From Arsenophonus sp052174455 (lineage in GTDB: Bacteria > Pseudomonadota > Gammaproteobacteria > Enterobacterales > Enterobacteriaceae): DNA of 64,000 nucleotides. A program made the translations under genes and the position numbers. This document shows positions 42,021 to 54,274 of this stretch, in pieces. Position 1 is the first letter of the stretch. Every line of letters begins with the position of its first letter. The stretch spans positions 62,001-126,000 of the forward strand of contig JBQMRP010000075.1 in assembly GCA_052174455.1 (NCBI GenBank). Reading direction: 5' to 3'. The notes beneath the pieces are model-generated. The model had not been told where the DNA came from. It did no database searches and worked only from the letters and a program-made list of their open reading frames with translations.

Positions 42021-43420
42021 GCAGCTCATCTAAGTTATGCTAGTTTCTGATGTATGTAGTTTTAAAAGATAGAGGTGTATTTTGTTAATTAATTTCATGG
42101 ATTATGTCAAAAACAGAGAGATAATATGCTATAAAATCTACCCTATATAGATATCCTCAAAAATCAGATATTACTTTTCATTCTTTGCATAAACTAATTC
42201 GTAATGGTACCGGAAGTAGCTAATAGCGCCACTGTTGAGACGGAACTTGAAGACATCCTGCGATAAAATTCTAAAACACCACCTATCGATGGGCAGAAAA
42301 ACAGTAGTCCGTTGACGGTTATTTACTATAGAAAACTATATAAATAGGTATTACCTATATTGAGATTAAGGTGCTTAAGGCTAGAGATTTTTCAACGGTA
42401 ACGGAATATTTTTAACAACTCGTTGATCTGCCTTAGCTGAAGCGTGCAAAATTAGAAAAAGTTGCTACTATAGCTTTGTACCTGAGAAGCATATCTAGCA
42501 ATAATTTTCATCAAGCTCTGTCACGCTTCTCGATAAAAGCACACAGTCTCTATGTCCAGAACTAATCAGAAGACTGAAACAATAATGACTTGAAGACCAT
42601 AGGCGATGGTAGTAGCTGCGTGATTTAAGAGATATGCACTACTTTATTTTTATACTGATAACATACACCGTCCTGTCATTGACGTTGATCGCCTTTACCT
42701 GCTGCTCATTAGCCAGTGGCGCACTGTGCATGGACATAAAGGGGAAATCCTTGCGCTCTAAGCAGATTATTGAAAGTCAGAAGCAAACTGGCATAACTTT
42801 TAATGACTGGTAAGGTATTATTTAACCGTATTCTATGCTTGCTACGGAGATGGTGCTCTTGGTTTTTGCAATTCAATTGTAAAGATATTTTCAGACATGC
42901 AGTACAAGTGCTATTAAATGCACAAATAACTAATATACTAACTTCACCCTTAAAGGAATGCACCGAAAGTTAAAGTGAAGCTGCAAAAGCTATACTACCA
43001 GAGAATGCAATGCCGCTAAATAAAGCCCTTGATGTTTTTATTGGTAAAGTTTTCAGCCTATCCTGCGGCGATGAAGAAGGTAAAGAAAGAGCGAGAAGAG
43101 TTTCTGGCATTCTATGATTTTCCATCAGCCCAGCACTAAGTATCATAACAACACTGAATTTAATTGAATCGGATTTTGCGATACTAAAGATATGAAACTG
43201 ATTTGCGAAGCGCTGCGCGGTTCAAGAAAAACAAATATTTCAATGGTATTGAAATGTTTCCGTCTATTCAAAAAAGCTTAAATCAGTTAAAGAGACTTAA
43301 TCTTAACCCATAATCCTAAACAATATCAATTTAAAGGTGAAAAGTAGATTTACGAAATATTCAAGATGGTAACTAGCCTAATCACAAGTTCATAATATCT
43401 GATTTTCTAATAATTGATAT
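42020..43420 (+). mobile_element. Decayed IS256-family copy H
   Basis: Near-full-length relic. The start region (TTAATTTCATGGATTATGTC, then AACAGAGAGATAATATG) and the tail near 43,330-43,370 (AATTTAAAGGTGAAAAGTAG) are shared with other copies. Around 43,085-43,125 it reads KERARRVSGILF and, in the other frame, EEFLAFYDFP. Confidence 0.7.
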
Positions 43421-44069
43421 TATTAGAAATACTCTAAATAGAGTATGTAAATTAATTACTAGCTAATTTAAAAAATTTTTAATGAAATCGCCGTGTTTTA
43501 CGACCAATCCTTTTAACCACTTGTAAAATACTGCTACCTAATTTATTATTAAAATCATTTGCAATATGAAAAACTAGGGCCTAGATAAAAATCTTAGCGA
43601 AGATTTTTTATATTAATTATAAATACAAGCACCTTTACAAGGTAAAGGTAAAGCATATTCCTGTATCATATGAAAATCCTTTTATCTTGATATCGCTAAA
43701 GTTTTTTCAATAGATGAAAGTAAATTAGCATAATAAGGTGTATAGTGTTTAAACTTTTCTTTTCTAATAAAGGAAGTCGTTATGACTTAGATAATGCAAC
43801 TAGTAATGCTTTCTATGCTCTAGAACCATGATAGATGATACATCATCAAATGGTCTAGATATGCTTATCAAAGAATTATACATTGCACTTAATCCACAAT
43901 CACAGTGTCATATTAATTCTGGTTAATAGTTTGATATTTATCTGCATTAATATAATTGGCTACACAATTAAAAATTTTCCTAATCAGGATTAGGTAGTAA
44001 AAATTACTTTATTTCAAAAATAGATTTTGTTCAAAACTAAATATGAATTATTAAAAAGCATATTGACGT
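43421..44069. other. Unassigned decayed sequence
   Basis: About 650 bases between IS256 and IS1595 relics. The minus strand near 43,470-43,560 ends a frame with ILQVVKRIGRKTRRFH-stop. The plus strand near 43,748-43,925 has two abutting short frames (MFKLFFSNKGSRYDLDNATS and later MIDDTSSNGLDMLIKELY) that could be one frameshifted gene. Neither is recognised. Confidence 0.35.
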
Positions 44070-45095
44070 AGAACAAAAGTTGTTGTTTCTGCTTACAGAG
44101 CAATTTGTAGCCACATCTATATTTCAATTGTTGTGGTTTCAAACAATCTTCTCAAGGTCAAATAATTCAGTAAATAAAATAACCATATATCATATAATTT
44201 ACTTAGTATCTTTTAATCGTCTGATATAATTGTTCAAATTTTAAATCTAGAATTTCTTAACAAGAATTATATGATTACCTAATTTTATTAGGCGATGATA
44301 ACTAATTTCATTTTCATTAGAAAATGTTTCTTCGTACTATTTAACTCCCTTTGAACTAAGGATGAACTATTATAGATGATCAACTCAAGAAAATAACTAA
44401 CCTATTTTCATTAAACTTTTCAAGAATCTTATTGCTCACATGTTCATGCCAACCTTAGGTAATTAAAAGCAAGATTCGTTTTTTCCTTTTATTTCCTCCT
44501 TCTCCCGCGCGTTTTTACCTTTCCTATGTGGAATATAATTTTTTCTTTAAAGAGTTTAGGAAAAAAATATTTCATCGAATTAAACAATATCACTTAGCGC
44601 ATTTAAGTTAGCTTGCCCCTACTAAAACAAGGAACAGTGAGGGCATCTAAACGTTGTTTTCAAATCAATATCTGTTTATATTTCGCTAATTCTCCGTAAA
44701 GTAAAACTATTCAAGATATATCGAAGATAACTAAATCATTTATCTTTGTGATGTAGTTTTGCCAGCAGACATCCAGTAAAATTCTTAAATCTTTTCCTGC
44801 AATAAAAATTTTATAATAATATAACTATAACCTTAATTAATATCCCCAGTGCATACTATTTTCACTGTGATAACATGGGAAGGATAAAGTAGAATGAGTT
44901 GTTTAAATCCGTGAATTGATATCATCTAGCAGGATAATCACCAAGCTATCTAGTAAGATAAAGATTCATGTTAACAGAGAGTGAAGAAATGGTTTTTTTG
45001 ATCTATATGACTGGTTACTTTTTTATGGCAACCGCTATAGCGAAAATCTTCCATATAATATATGGAATTTCTATTAACAACTGTTATCAACATAG
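44070..45095 (-). mobile_element. Decayed IS1595-family copy D
   Basis: Both ends are visible: AACAAAAGTTGTTGTTTCTG on the left and AACAACTGTTATCAACA on the right, an imperfect inverted repeat shared with the 47.2 kb copy. The interior matches that copy throughout, with several frameshifts. Confidence 0.7.
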
Positions 45096-45186
45096 ATAAA
45101 AACCATGTTATTTTTCGGAAAGTGACAATCAGAATAATCAAGGAATCAATTTTAACCTGCTAGTTCTACCTAAATAGAACTAGTTA

Positions 45187-46353
45187 TCAATTGTAACCAA
45201 ATAGATCGCGGGTATAAACTTTATGTTTTACATCTTCTAGTTCCGGCACCAATCGATTAGCCAAAATAATATCACACTGCCTTTTGAAATCAACTAAATC
45301 ATTAATCATTTTTGAATGAAAGAACTCATTTTGTTGTAAAACTGGTTCATAAACCACCACTTCAATTCCTTTTGCTTTAATCCGCTTCATCACACCTTGT
45401 ACTGCTGATTCTCGGAAATTATCTGAACCAGCCTTCATCACTAACCGATAAACGCCTACTTTTTTTGGATTTTGACTAATAACTGTCTCAGAAATATAAT
45501 CTTTACGGGTTCGATTCGATTCCACAATCGCATTAATCAAATTGTTTGGTACATTATCATAGTTAGCTAGCAACTGCTTGGTATCCTTTGGTAGGCAATA
45601 ACCGCCATAACCAAAAGAGGGGTTGTTATAATAACTGCCAATACGCGGATCCAATGAAACAGCTTCAATAATTTGGCGACTATCCAATCCGCGACTATGA
45701 GAGTAAGTATCTAATTCATTAAAATAAGCCACTCGCATTGCTAGATAAGTATTGGCAAATAATTTTATTGCTTCCGCTTCGGTAGCATCAGTAAATAGCA
45801 CCGAAACATCTTTTTTTAGAGCTCCTTCTAATAACAAATCAGCAAAAATCTTGGCGCGTTCGGAACATTCCCCTACTACAATACGAGAAGGATAAAGATT
45901 ATCATATAGAGCCCTACCTTCACGTAAAAATTCTGGTGAAAAAATGATATTTTTATACCCTTTCTCTTGTTGCAAGCGAACAATAAAACCCACAGGAATG
46001 GTGGACTTAATAACAATGGTAGTGGGTGGATTAATATGGTTTACATCATCAATTACCGCTTCAACAGAAGAAGTGTTAAAATAATTAGTTTTGGCATCAT
46101 AATCGGTCGGGGTAGCAATAATCACATAATCTGCTCCACGGTAAGCTTGTTGTTTATCCATTGTTGCCCTAAAATTCAATTTTTTTTCTATTAAGAACGC
46201 TTCAATTTCTTTATCCGCTATGGGTGATTGCTGGTTATTTAGCATCATTACTTTTTCAATAATAATATCTAATGCAACAACCTCATGATGTTGCGCTAAC
46301 AACATCGCATTCGACAGGCCAACATAACCTGTTCCTGCAATAGCAATTTTCAA
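45187..46353 (-). CDS. ugd: UDP-glucose 6-dehydrogenase
   Basis: A 388-residue enzyme (388 in E. coli) oxidising UDP-glucose to UDP-glucuronate with two NAD+, used for lipid A aminoarabinose or acidic capsule sugars. The N-terminal Rossmann motif is IAGTGYVGLSNAMLLA. TPTDYD, STIPVGF and FSPEFLREGRALYDN follow. The catalytic Cys lies in FGYGGYCLPKDTKQL at about 252. Translation starts at TTG (46353), six bases after a perfect AGGAGG. A 14-base palindrome (46363-46376) overlaps that site. The gene is noticeably richer in G+C (about 38-40% in sampled lines) than its surroundings and than dnaN or gnd. It sits between IS1595 and IS481 relics, with no arn, galU or capsule gene nearby. Either it was acquired later or it is under strong codon constraint; I favour acquisition without proof. 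Confidence 0.96.
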   Translation of the reverse strand: MKIAIAGTGYVGLSNAMLLAQHHEVVALDIIIEKVMMLNNQQSPIADKEIEAFLIEKKLNFRATMDKQQAYRGADYVIIATPTDYDAKTNYFNTSSVEAVIDDVNHINPPTTIVIKSTIPVGFIVRLQQEKGYKNIIFSPEFLREGRALYDNLYPSRIVVGECSERAKIFADLLLEGALKKDVSVLFTDATEAEAIKLFANTYLAMRVAYFNELDTYSHSRGLDSRQIIEAVSLDPRIGSYYNNPSFGYGGYCLPKDTKQLLANYDNVPNNLINAIVESNRTRKDYISETVISQNPKKVGVYRLVMKAGSDNFRESAVQGVMKRIKAKGIEVVVYEPVLQQNEFFHSKMINDLVDFKRQCDIILANRLVPELEDVKHKVYTRDLFGYN

Positions 46354-46362
46354 AAATAACCT

Positions 46363-46376
46363 CCTAAATATTTAGG
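46363..46376. promoter_or_regulatory. Palindrome overlapping the ugd ribosome binding site
   Basis: A perfect 14-base palindrome, CCTAAATATTTAGG, overlaps half of the AGGAGG of ugd. Formed as an RNA hairpin it would partly hide the site; as DNA it could be an operator. Function is inferred only. Confidence 0.35.
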
Positions 46377-46379
46377 TGT

Positions 46380-47165
46380 CGAATTCTGGGAAAAGTATAG
46401 TTTTTGAATAACTCAGGTTTAACTTTGAACCAATCTTTAATAAACTGCAATGGAGTTTACTATCCAATTCTGATTTGATAATTACTAATTATACAGCTAA
46501 ATATATCAATACAGAATGATCTGAAGCTCTTTAGCAGAATTAAAATCAAGGCTTTGCAGCCTATCCCTTTTATACGACGATTAAATCGCTCAACCATACC
46601 GTTCGCTTAAGAATACTCGATGGGATAAAGTCGGTGCTATATATTAAACTCTGTATGTAAATCGGTGAATTTATACTTTCTGGTGAATAAATGTTTTTTT
46701 AAATAAAAAAGACAATATGTAAATACACAATGGATAACTGTGGGAGATGATTGATTAAGATAACATAAGAAGCATCAAGAATTGAGCGCAATCTTAAACT
46801 TATAAAGATAGGTAAAAATCCATTTAGTTACACGACTTACACCTACAAAAAGATAACGTCGTGAAGTTTTATTTAGAATATTCGGAAGATATTTTACATT
46901 TACACGCATATGCTAGGCTTATAATTTAAACACTTTATGCTTCGGCTTCATTGCTTCCCTCTGCCTCATTTCATGCAAATTTCCCCTATGTATTTGCATA
47001 AAAAACGATTCAGATCAATCAAGATACAATTGGATTCAGAAATCCGCATACGATTACTACCATATTAACGAGAAGGAAGAAAAGGTTTTATAGGAAAACA
47101 ACATCGGCTTTCTAAGCGGATGATAGTATGGTCGGTAAATGATAAAGAACATATCTATTTAATCC
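46380..47165 (-). mobile_element. Decayed IS481-family copy C
   Basis: The minus strand gives ERFNRRIKG near 46,570 and TPLQFIKDWFKVKPELF near 46,420-46,460, matching the IS481 C-terminal integrase region (MVERFNGRIS; TPLQAMKDWYKKKPELF). The N-terminal end is cut by the IS1595 copy at 47.18 kb. Confidence 0.75.
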
Positions 47166-47174
47166 ATCAGGATC

Positions 47175-48055
47175 TGATGGCAAAAGTTGTTGCTTTTTTA
47201 CAGAGAAATTTGTAACCACAACTGTATTTCAATTGTTGTGTTTCAAACAATCTTATTCAAGCTAAATAATTCGACAAAGAAAACAACCCTATACTATGTA
47301 ATTTACTCAGGTATCCTTTTAATCATCTGAGAAAATAGAATGTCTATTATCAATGATTGGTTTAAAAAAAATGACTAATAGATTTTTTATTAAATTTTTC
47401 AAGAATCTCGTTACTAGTATGACCCATAGCAATTTTAAGCGATTAAGATTGAGATCTTTTCTTTCTTTTATCTACTTATCTCCCATATTTTCTACTTTTC
47501 CTATGTGGAAAAAACGTTTCTATTTAAAGAATTCATGGAGAAATATTCGTCGATTTCAACAATACTACTTAGGTATTTATATTAACTGCCGCCGACAAAA
47601 CAAGGAGAGGTTACGTCATCTAAACTCTTTTTTCAAATGAACTCTTCTTTATTTTGCTTACTATCCTAAAATTAAAGATATTCAACATACATAACAGATA
47701 ACTAAAGCATTTATCCTTCTGATGTATTTTCGTCAGCAAACTTCCAGTGAGATTCTTAAATCTTTTCCTGAAATCAAGGATTTGCAGCAATATCACTATA
47801 ACCCTAAATAAATGTCCTAATATATAACATGTTCACTGTGACAATATGGCAAGAACAAAATAGAATAAGTTACTTCAATCCACGAATTAATATTATCCGA
47901 CAGATTATCGCCGAACCAATTAATGAAATATAGCTTTATATTGGGATAGGGTGGGAGAAAGTCTCTTTAATCTTTATGATCACTTGCTTTTTCATGGTAA
48001 CCGCTGTAGCAAAAATCTTTCTTATAGGTAAGGAATTTCTATCAATAACTTTTAT
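47175..48055 (-). mobile_element. Decayed IS1595-family copy E
   Basis: Left end GGCAAAAGTTGTTGCTTTTT and right end AATAACTTTTATCATTA form the same imperfect terminal repeat as the 44.1 kb copy; interiors align along the whole length. The 47353-47640 plus frame is a shadow. Confidence 0.7.
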
Positions 48056-48914
48056 CATTATAGCCTATAATGTATATCAATCGGTTTCATTTCCTAAATA
48101 GGTTTAGTGAATTTAAGTAATGCCATATATAGAGCCGTCTCCAAAAGAGCTATAAACAGTAAATGCTAATCAGTAGTTAGAAACTTTATGCAGATAAGGA
48201 TAAGCATACACCATTACCTAATTAGCCATTTTTAAACAGCATATAATGGAGTCAATATGATTAATAGACATATTGATAGAACAAGAAAATTGATTATTAA
48301 TACTCTATACTGAGTTGAAATAGAGATAGATTAAATCAGAGGATTTGTGTATGAAAATAACTTCCAATATCAACAAAAAACTAAATAAATTCCTTTTCGC
48401 ATAAGCAAAAATATCCTTTAATGAATTACGGAGATCCATTTTACTGATAGATGCACACTATATTAATATAGCTAAGATAATCACTTCAATTACTTTTTCT
48501 CACTTCATAATATCCCGTCGTAAAATTATTAAACGCGACAAAGCGAGGTTTTAATCCCCCATAGATCATATAATAATGATTAAAACCATATAAATTAATA
48601 AGATTATTACCATTTAATATAATGAATGCGGATATAACATAAATCCAATAAAATCAACATATTCTATTATGAAACATTGCATAGCTATCTTAATTTCTGT
48701 AGAGAAATAAAATATCTATTTTTATGTAATACAAAAAACGCATCTAACACTTAATTTTCTTCACAAACGTATACAATTAGTCAATAATAAAAAGAAGTGC
48801 AAATTAAGCATCACAAAAGTTAAATTAAAATCCTAATTATTAAATTAAAAACCAATTAATACTAGATTAACCTTTAATTTACCACTTTCTATTATTTAAT
48901 GGGCGAACCACAAA
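48056..48914. other. Unassigned AT-rich sequence
   Basis: About 860 bases with no open frame over 40 codons and no recognised gene remnant. Confidence 0.4.
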
Positions 48915-49880
48915 TTTTTAGTACTGATTTTCATTTCTTTACTGATAGAATTTTAATATCTCTTGATCAATAAATCTAACTACCTGTTGCAATAATTAAT
49001 GTTCTTTAACATATTTTTAGTTTAAAAAAGGATGCGTAATATAAACTCCTATGTAATGGAAGGTCTTTATTTTTACTTACCGTAATATTAAAGATTTTAA
49101 GATCATTGATTAATACTAATTTTCTTGTGGAACAAAAAAATCCAATACCTGCTATTATAGTCATCACTTTGAGTTAATGAAGCCCATAACTCGATATCTT
49201 AAATTTCTAACGCAGCAAACTGTTAACTAAACAGTTTTTTATGATCAAAAATAGCATGCGCATCTAATTTACTGACCTATTGCTGTGTTTCTGGGCGTAA
49301 AGCAATAGTTAAAATATCCAACTTTCTTAGTTTATATGCTAATTGGATCAGTATCGAAGCAACATACCACCACCGGTAGCACTAATAATCAATATAGATT
49401 TACCAACAAACGCTATCTTCCGTTAGCATTAATCGATCAAATAGTAGATCAAGCAAACGATAATTGAGATAAATTGCAAAGCCGTTGTCTAACAGCAGTT
49501 AATGATTTTTGGTTTATGCCTGATAATTCACTCATCTAGCAACCCATATTCCGAATAACATCCAGGCCTATCAATAAAGTTGGCATAATAAATCTAAATC
49601 ACTAGGTTTAAATAAAGTAGTCTCACTTTTAACAGTTTCCAGTATACTAAAACATGAAAACTCAAAATATATAGCGTTTTAGACGCTTCATGTTGACGAA
49701 TTTTATATCACTAAGTTCATTGCAATAAAAGTAATTTTAATCAACAAATTATGCAAATATACTTATTGAGCTTGACTGATTCGATTTCATGAAGCAAATG
49801 TAATATTAGTGAGGGTAGGCAAGGATCAGTAAAAAACAATTCCTTTTATGACTAACTTCATAAAGCAAAAATTTCAATTA
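48915..49880 (-). pseudogene. Zinc-type alcohol dehydrogenase-like pseudogene
   Basis: Minus-strand frames rebuild a medium-chain dehydrogenase of the zinc-type alcohol dehydrogenase-like family. FIDRPGCYSEYGLLDE and HKPK (family: AIDRPGSNSEFHLVDERIVGRKPK) come first, then NGFAIYLNYRLLDLLFDRL, then the cofactor loop SILIISATGG (family: VLIIGGAGGVGS). IQLAYKLRKLDILTIALRPETQQ, SKLDAHAIFDHKKL and FAALEI follow. Stops and single-base shifts are scattered throughout. It likely reduced or oxidised a small quinone or carbonyl substrate; the exact role is unknown. The N-terminal part near 49,700-49,880 is only faintly readable. Confidence 0.75.
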
Positions 49881-50584
49881 ACGGAAAGAAAAGTGAACGT
49901 ATTGCGACTATAAAATTATGCTAATTACCCATTATTTTAATAAATTTATACCTGCTAAAATAGCATTAACTTAAAATTAAAAAATAATTTATTCAAAAAA
50001 TTCCTTATCTCTTAAAATATACGTATAGAATTTACATCAAATAAAATCGCTTCGATCAAAAATTCTAAAATCTTAACTGTTAACTCTATTACTCTATTAC
50101 TAACTCATTACGAAATTTACAATTATAATGGTCAATCTAGGTAATTATTTAGGTCGATAAAAACAGTAAATGTTAAATTTGTTGATTATGATCATCATAA
50201 ATCTGGCATGATTAGGATAATTAAAACTAATTTTACCCATTCTTTTTAGAAAATGGGAAATCATTGTTTCATATTATTTAATTTTACTGCCAATTCTCGT
50301 ACGGGCTCACCAAGCTAAAACTATTTTTAGCAACAAAATAGGGTTTTAATTTTTACCATAACTAGATTTATTGATCAAAAACTAAACTATGCTCAACCAA
50401 ATGGAAATAACCATTAAGTTATTATTAACCATTTTTAATAAACAAAATGACAAAGTAAATTAAACACCAACTCATTATTCAATCCAGGTAAAGTCATCTG
50501 CTTTAAACGGGAACAGACTACTCTTCTCCTATCTGATTAGTATCAGATTAATAATAATTTGCTAATATTTACATTAAATACTGT
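49881..50584. other. Unassigned decayed sequence
   Basis: About 700 bases. Short minus-strand pieces such as EPVRELAVKLNNMKQ (near 50,260-50,310) look protein-like but are too few to name a family. Confidence 0.35.
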
Positions 50585-52010
50585 TTAGTGAGTCATTAGA
50601 AAATCTAGTATAAATAGGCATACTTCACTCTTCATTATGCTTTGTAAATCTTGTTCTCCATCTTTAATTAGATCTTGTTTAGCACCAGGATTAACAGATT
50701 AAACCCCTTAGACGGTTTCAAATTTTCTGACAAGACTATAATAATTTAAATACCATTTGAATGGTTGTTTTTTTGAACTACATTACTCGCGTATCAGCTT
50801 CGTAGCCTCACACTATCACAAAAGCTAATTCAACCAGATTCGTCGTTCTTATTTGCTCAATTTGTTGATAAAAAGTCCATAGAATACCAACAGTTCTTCT
50901 TGATTTTTCTCCAGCTTCTTCATCGCTACAGGGATACTTATGCTCTGATAAATTTACCATAAAGCATTAAAGATTTTGTTAGCGATATTGCAGCTATTTG
51001 CTAGCCAAACCTCCCATAGATCACTCTAAACTTTTGGTTGAATGCCTTTTGGAAGTGAAACTAACGTATGAGCTATCTTGTGTACCCACAAGAGGATTTC
51101 TGGTGCCTGTTCTGCAATGTCTTTACGATTGAATTTTAAAAACCAAGATCATCGTCTTTCATAGTAACCTTGGGAATATGCAGTTAAGTTAGTTGTTTAT
51201 CAGCTATTAAAAATTTTGGCACAGTGCGCTTCTGACTCTCGATAACCATTTTCAACCCCAACTAACTCCTTATATCAATGCACAGTAATTCTAATAATTA
51301 CCAGCAGATTAAGGCGATCAGCGTCCCTAACACGATGTTATGCCATCGTCACAAAAATAAAGGTAATATGTATTGCTAAATCGGGGCACACACCCACCTT
51401 ACCTGCACTCTTTAAGCCATTATTGTTTCAATCTACTAATGGTGCTAGTAAGAGAAACCATGTGATTTTTTCTGAGAAACGGCCACAGAGCTTCGTGAAA
51501 ATCACCGATAGGATATGCCTCGCTAGTACAGGCATAGTAGAAACTCTTCAGCATTTTTCACGCTTCAGATAGGGCAGAAATAATTAGCTGTTAAAAGATA
51601 TTTCGTTGCCGCTGCGATCTCCTAACCTTAAGGATTTTAATCTCAACATCGCTAATACCAGTATATATAGTTCTCTGTAACAAATAACCGTTAGAAATGA
51701 CGGGTTGATGCCAATTGATAAGGCGGTGTTGAGTATGTTGTTACAGTATGGGCTTTGAGCCAACCTCAATATTGGTGTCTATCAGCTACCTGTCAGTATT
51801 ACGAATAAGTTCATGAAAGGAGATAAAAAGTAATATCTGGTTTCGTAGATACCTGTAGGGTAGACTTTTCATTCATATCATCTCTCTATTATTGAAATTA
51901 TCCATAAAATCAATCACCAGGATATGCCCAACATTACTGAATTTCTATACACTAGAGATGAATATAACCCGTAAGGGAATAAGGAGTAAGGAGTAAGAAA
52001 AAAATAAAGA
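50585..52010 (-). mobile_element. Decayed IS256-family copy I
   Basis: Minus-strand relic with its tail near 50,640-50,690 and N-terminal region near 51,860-51,930 (TCTCTATTATTGAAATTATC), matching the 10.3 kb copy along its length. The 51584-51769 frame is a remnant. Confidence 0.7.
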
Positions 52011-52329
52011 TATTAATATCTAGTGTATTATTATAGTATAAAAAGCCTTTTGCTAAAACTAAAAGGCAACAAGATGCGTTAGTGATAGAGTTAACATTAA
52101 ATTAGCTAAAGCATATAGTATTAATTATCAGATATCGATACAATTTATCAAAAATTAAGTAAAATACTTAGATTATAAATTTGCCGCTGCTACTAGATAA
52201 TAACTAAACTTATAAATAGCAACTTATTGATTTTACAGATTAAGTTTATGTTATTTTTGAATTAAAACGTAATTTTATTTTCCATATTATCATTAATCTG
52301 CTTGTTTTAATATCTGGCTCTCTGTTTTT

Positions 52330-53205
52330 ACTAGGCATCAATCATCTTTCTTATTATTCTGCCTTCAGTAGAAAAGCGTTACCAATATAGTATCATATTG
52401 CTGGAATATTCGGGTGTAAGGTCGACTAATTCACCTGACTTAAATTTATTAATAATTTACAAATTTTCATCATATAATGAGATCAAACCTTACTTAGTAA
52501 GTTGAACAAAGACTATGAATGAATTCACAATATAGGAAAATCTACACTATAAGATAGGTTGAAATCCTGTTGCAAACAAGCTTAATGCAATCATCTAAAT
52601 GATCAAAAAACGACAGCAAGTTCTCTTAAAAGAGATTTATCTCTTACTAGCAGGGAAATAATATTCAAAAAAATATAACTAAAAAAACAAATAAATAATC
52701 CAGCGCACCCAGTTTATCTACCAAGGAACCGGTAGAAACTCTGGTTTAACACTAATCGTGCTAACGACCTCTTCTATACTGTAGAAGCTTTTAAGTTCGG
52801 GTTTCACCTTTAACTTAATATTAAGACGAACAGAACTATCATTTAATACTAGATTGAATGAAGGCAAGAACCAAATTGCTAACCTATCAGTATTGACTAC
52901 CACTAATAACAACAGAGTTATGCCGTTACTTTCATCACCCAGTCATTTCTCTTCTAGGAATTCAACTTGATGTAAAAACACGAGTAGTTTTGTCCTTAAT
53001 TAATCAGTTAAGGAGGTACAGTTCTTAGTAGTAGCAATGATTGATCAAGTAGGGTTTTAAACTGCTTAATTCTTTAAAAACTTCAGATTGAATAATACAT
53101 AATTTGTGCTACTCGCTTAAAAGCACGTTCACAGATAAAAGTATACAATGGCTTGTAGTGCTCGATAATCAGGGCGTTAATCACAAAAAGATCTCTTTAA
53201 AATTC
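52330..53205 (-). pseudogene. argP: argP pseudogene (LysR-type regulator ArgP/IciA)
   Basis: Minus-strand frames match ArgP across its length. DYRALQAI starts the helix-turn-helix domain. HQVEFLEEK-stop-LGDE (E. coli RQVELLEEEWLGDE) follows. The open frame at 52718-52912 reads VNTDRLAIWFLPSFNLVLND, then VRLNIKLKVKPE (E. coli [30 protein letters not shown]). LLNSF, FVQL and SGELVDLTPE match NSSEAFVQLA and SGELIDLTPG. Multiple stops and shifts break it. ArgP activates lysine-responsive argO and dap genes and binds oriC-like DNA. As in E. coli it is divergent from rpiA, with the intergenic region shortened to about 115 bases. The preceding 52,011-52,329 contains no gene that I can see. Confidence 0.88.
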
Positions 53206-53320
53206 AATTCTGATGTTATTCTATATCTTACTATGCAATATTTTTCCAATCGATAAATGTTATAAATTTTGTTATAATAATTAATTAGTATGTTTTATAA
53301 AAAAAATAAGGAAACTAATT

Positions 53321-53986
53321 ATGATACAGGATAAGTTAAAAAAAATGGTTGGCTGGGCTGCTTTGAAATATATCAAACCAGATATGGTGGTTGGTGTTGG
53401 AACAGGCTCTACCGTTGTGCATTTTATTGACAGTTTAGCGACACAAAAGCATTTAATAAAAGGAGCAGTCTCAAGTTCAGTTATTTCTACAGATAAATTA
53501 ACCTCATTAGCTATTCCTATTATTGATAGCAAGAATCTGGATAGTGTTGATATTTACATTGATGGTGCTGATGAATTTAATCCAAATTTAATGATGATCA
53601 AAGGAGGCGGCGCTGCTTTAACTGCTGAAAAAGTCATCGCTGCAATGGCTAATCAATTTATCGCTATTGCTGATAAATCTAAGCAAGTTGATATCTTAGG
53701 TGAATTTCCATTACCTATTGAAGTAATTCCGATGGCACGTACTTATGTCGCTCATCAATTAGTAAAGTTAGGCGGTATTCCAGAATATCGGGAAAATGTG
53801 ATTACTGAAAATGGCAATGATATTTTAGATGTTCATAACCTAAAGATTATCGATCCGATAGAACTTGAAAATAAAATTAATGCAATTGCCGGTGTTGTTA
53901 CGGTAGGGTTATTTGCTAATCGCGCGGCAGATATTGTTTTGCTGGCAACTCCAATTGGAGTAAAAAAATTGACGCCTAAAAGCTAA
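53321..53986 (+). CDS. rpiA: Ribose-5-phosphate isomerase A
   Basis: A 221-residue enzyme (219 in E. coli) interconverting ribulose 5-phosphate and ribose 5-phosphate. VGVGTGSTVVHFID (phosphate-binding loop), SSVISTDKL, DIYIDGADEFNPNLMMIKGGGAALTAEK (catalytic Asp, Glu and Lys region at about 78-105), IADKSKQV and EVIPMARTYV are all present. AAGGAA lies about seven bases before the ATG. It is the only survivor of the argP-rpiA-serA cluster; both neighbours are pseudogenes. Together with Gnd it keeps a route from 6-phosphogluconate to ribose 5-phosphate for nucleotides. Confidence 0.97.
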   Translation: MIQDKLKKMVGWAALKYIKPDMVVGVGTGSTVVHFIDSLATQKHLIKGAVSSSVISTDKLTSLAIPIIDSKNLDSVDIYIDGADEFNPNLMMIKGGGAALTAEKVIAAMANQFIAIADKSKQVDILGEFPLPIEVIPMARTYVAHQLVKLGGIPEYRENVITENGNDILDVHNLKIIDPIELENKINAIAGVVTVGLFANRAADIVLLATPIGVKKLTPKS

Positions 53987-54274
53987 TAGCTTAGCGGTTT
54001 TAAAAGTGTTGATGAGTTATTAACTCAGTATTTTTGCCTCGATTAAATTTAGATTTTTTACTATCAAATTTAATTAGTTAACTTATAATAAGTAATTTTA
54101 TATTATAAAAATCTTTTATATGTCTCTTTAATTTTTATTCGAAATAACCTTTTATTAGATATTTATTTTATTATTTGAATAAACTGATAGGGGTACTACT
54201 GGAAAAAAATTTTTTATAGTTAAATAACAAATAAATAATAACCATACTCATATTAATAATATGAATAAATTATT

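Noticed and set aside
45521..45545. tRNA-like GGGTTCGATTC
   Set aside because: It lies inside the ugd coding frame and no cloverleaf can be folded around it. No tRNA was found in the window.
53281..53532. Minus-strand frame over the rpiA start
   Set aside because: Antisense shadow of rpiA; no ribosome binding site or family match.
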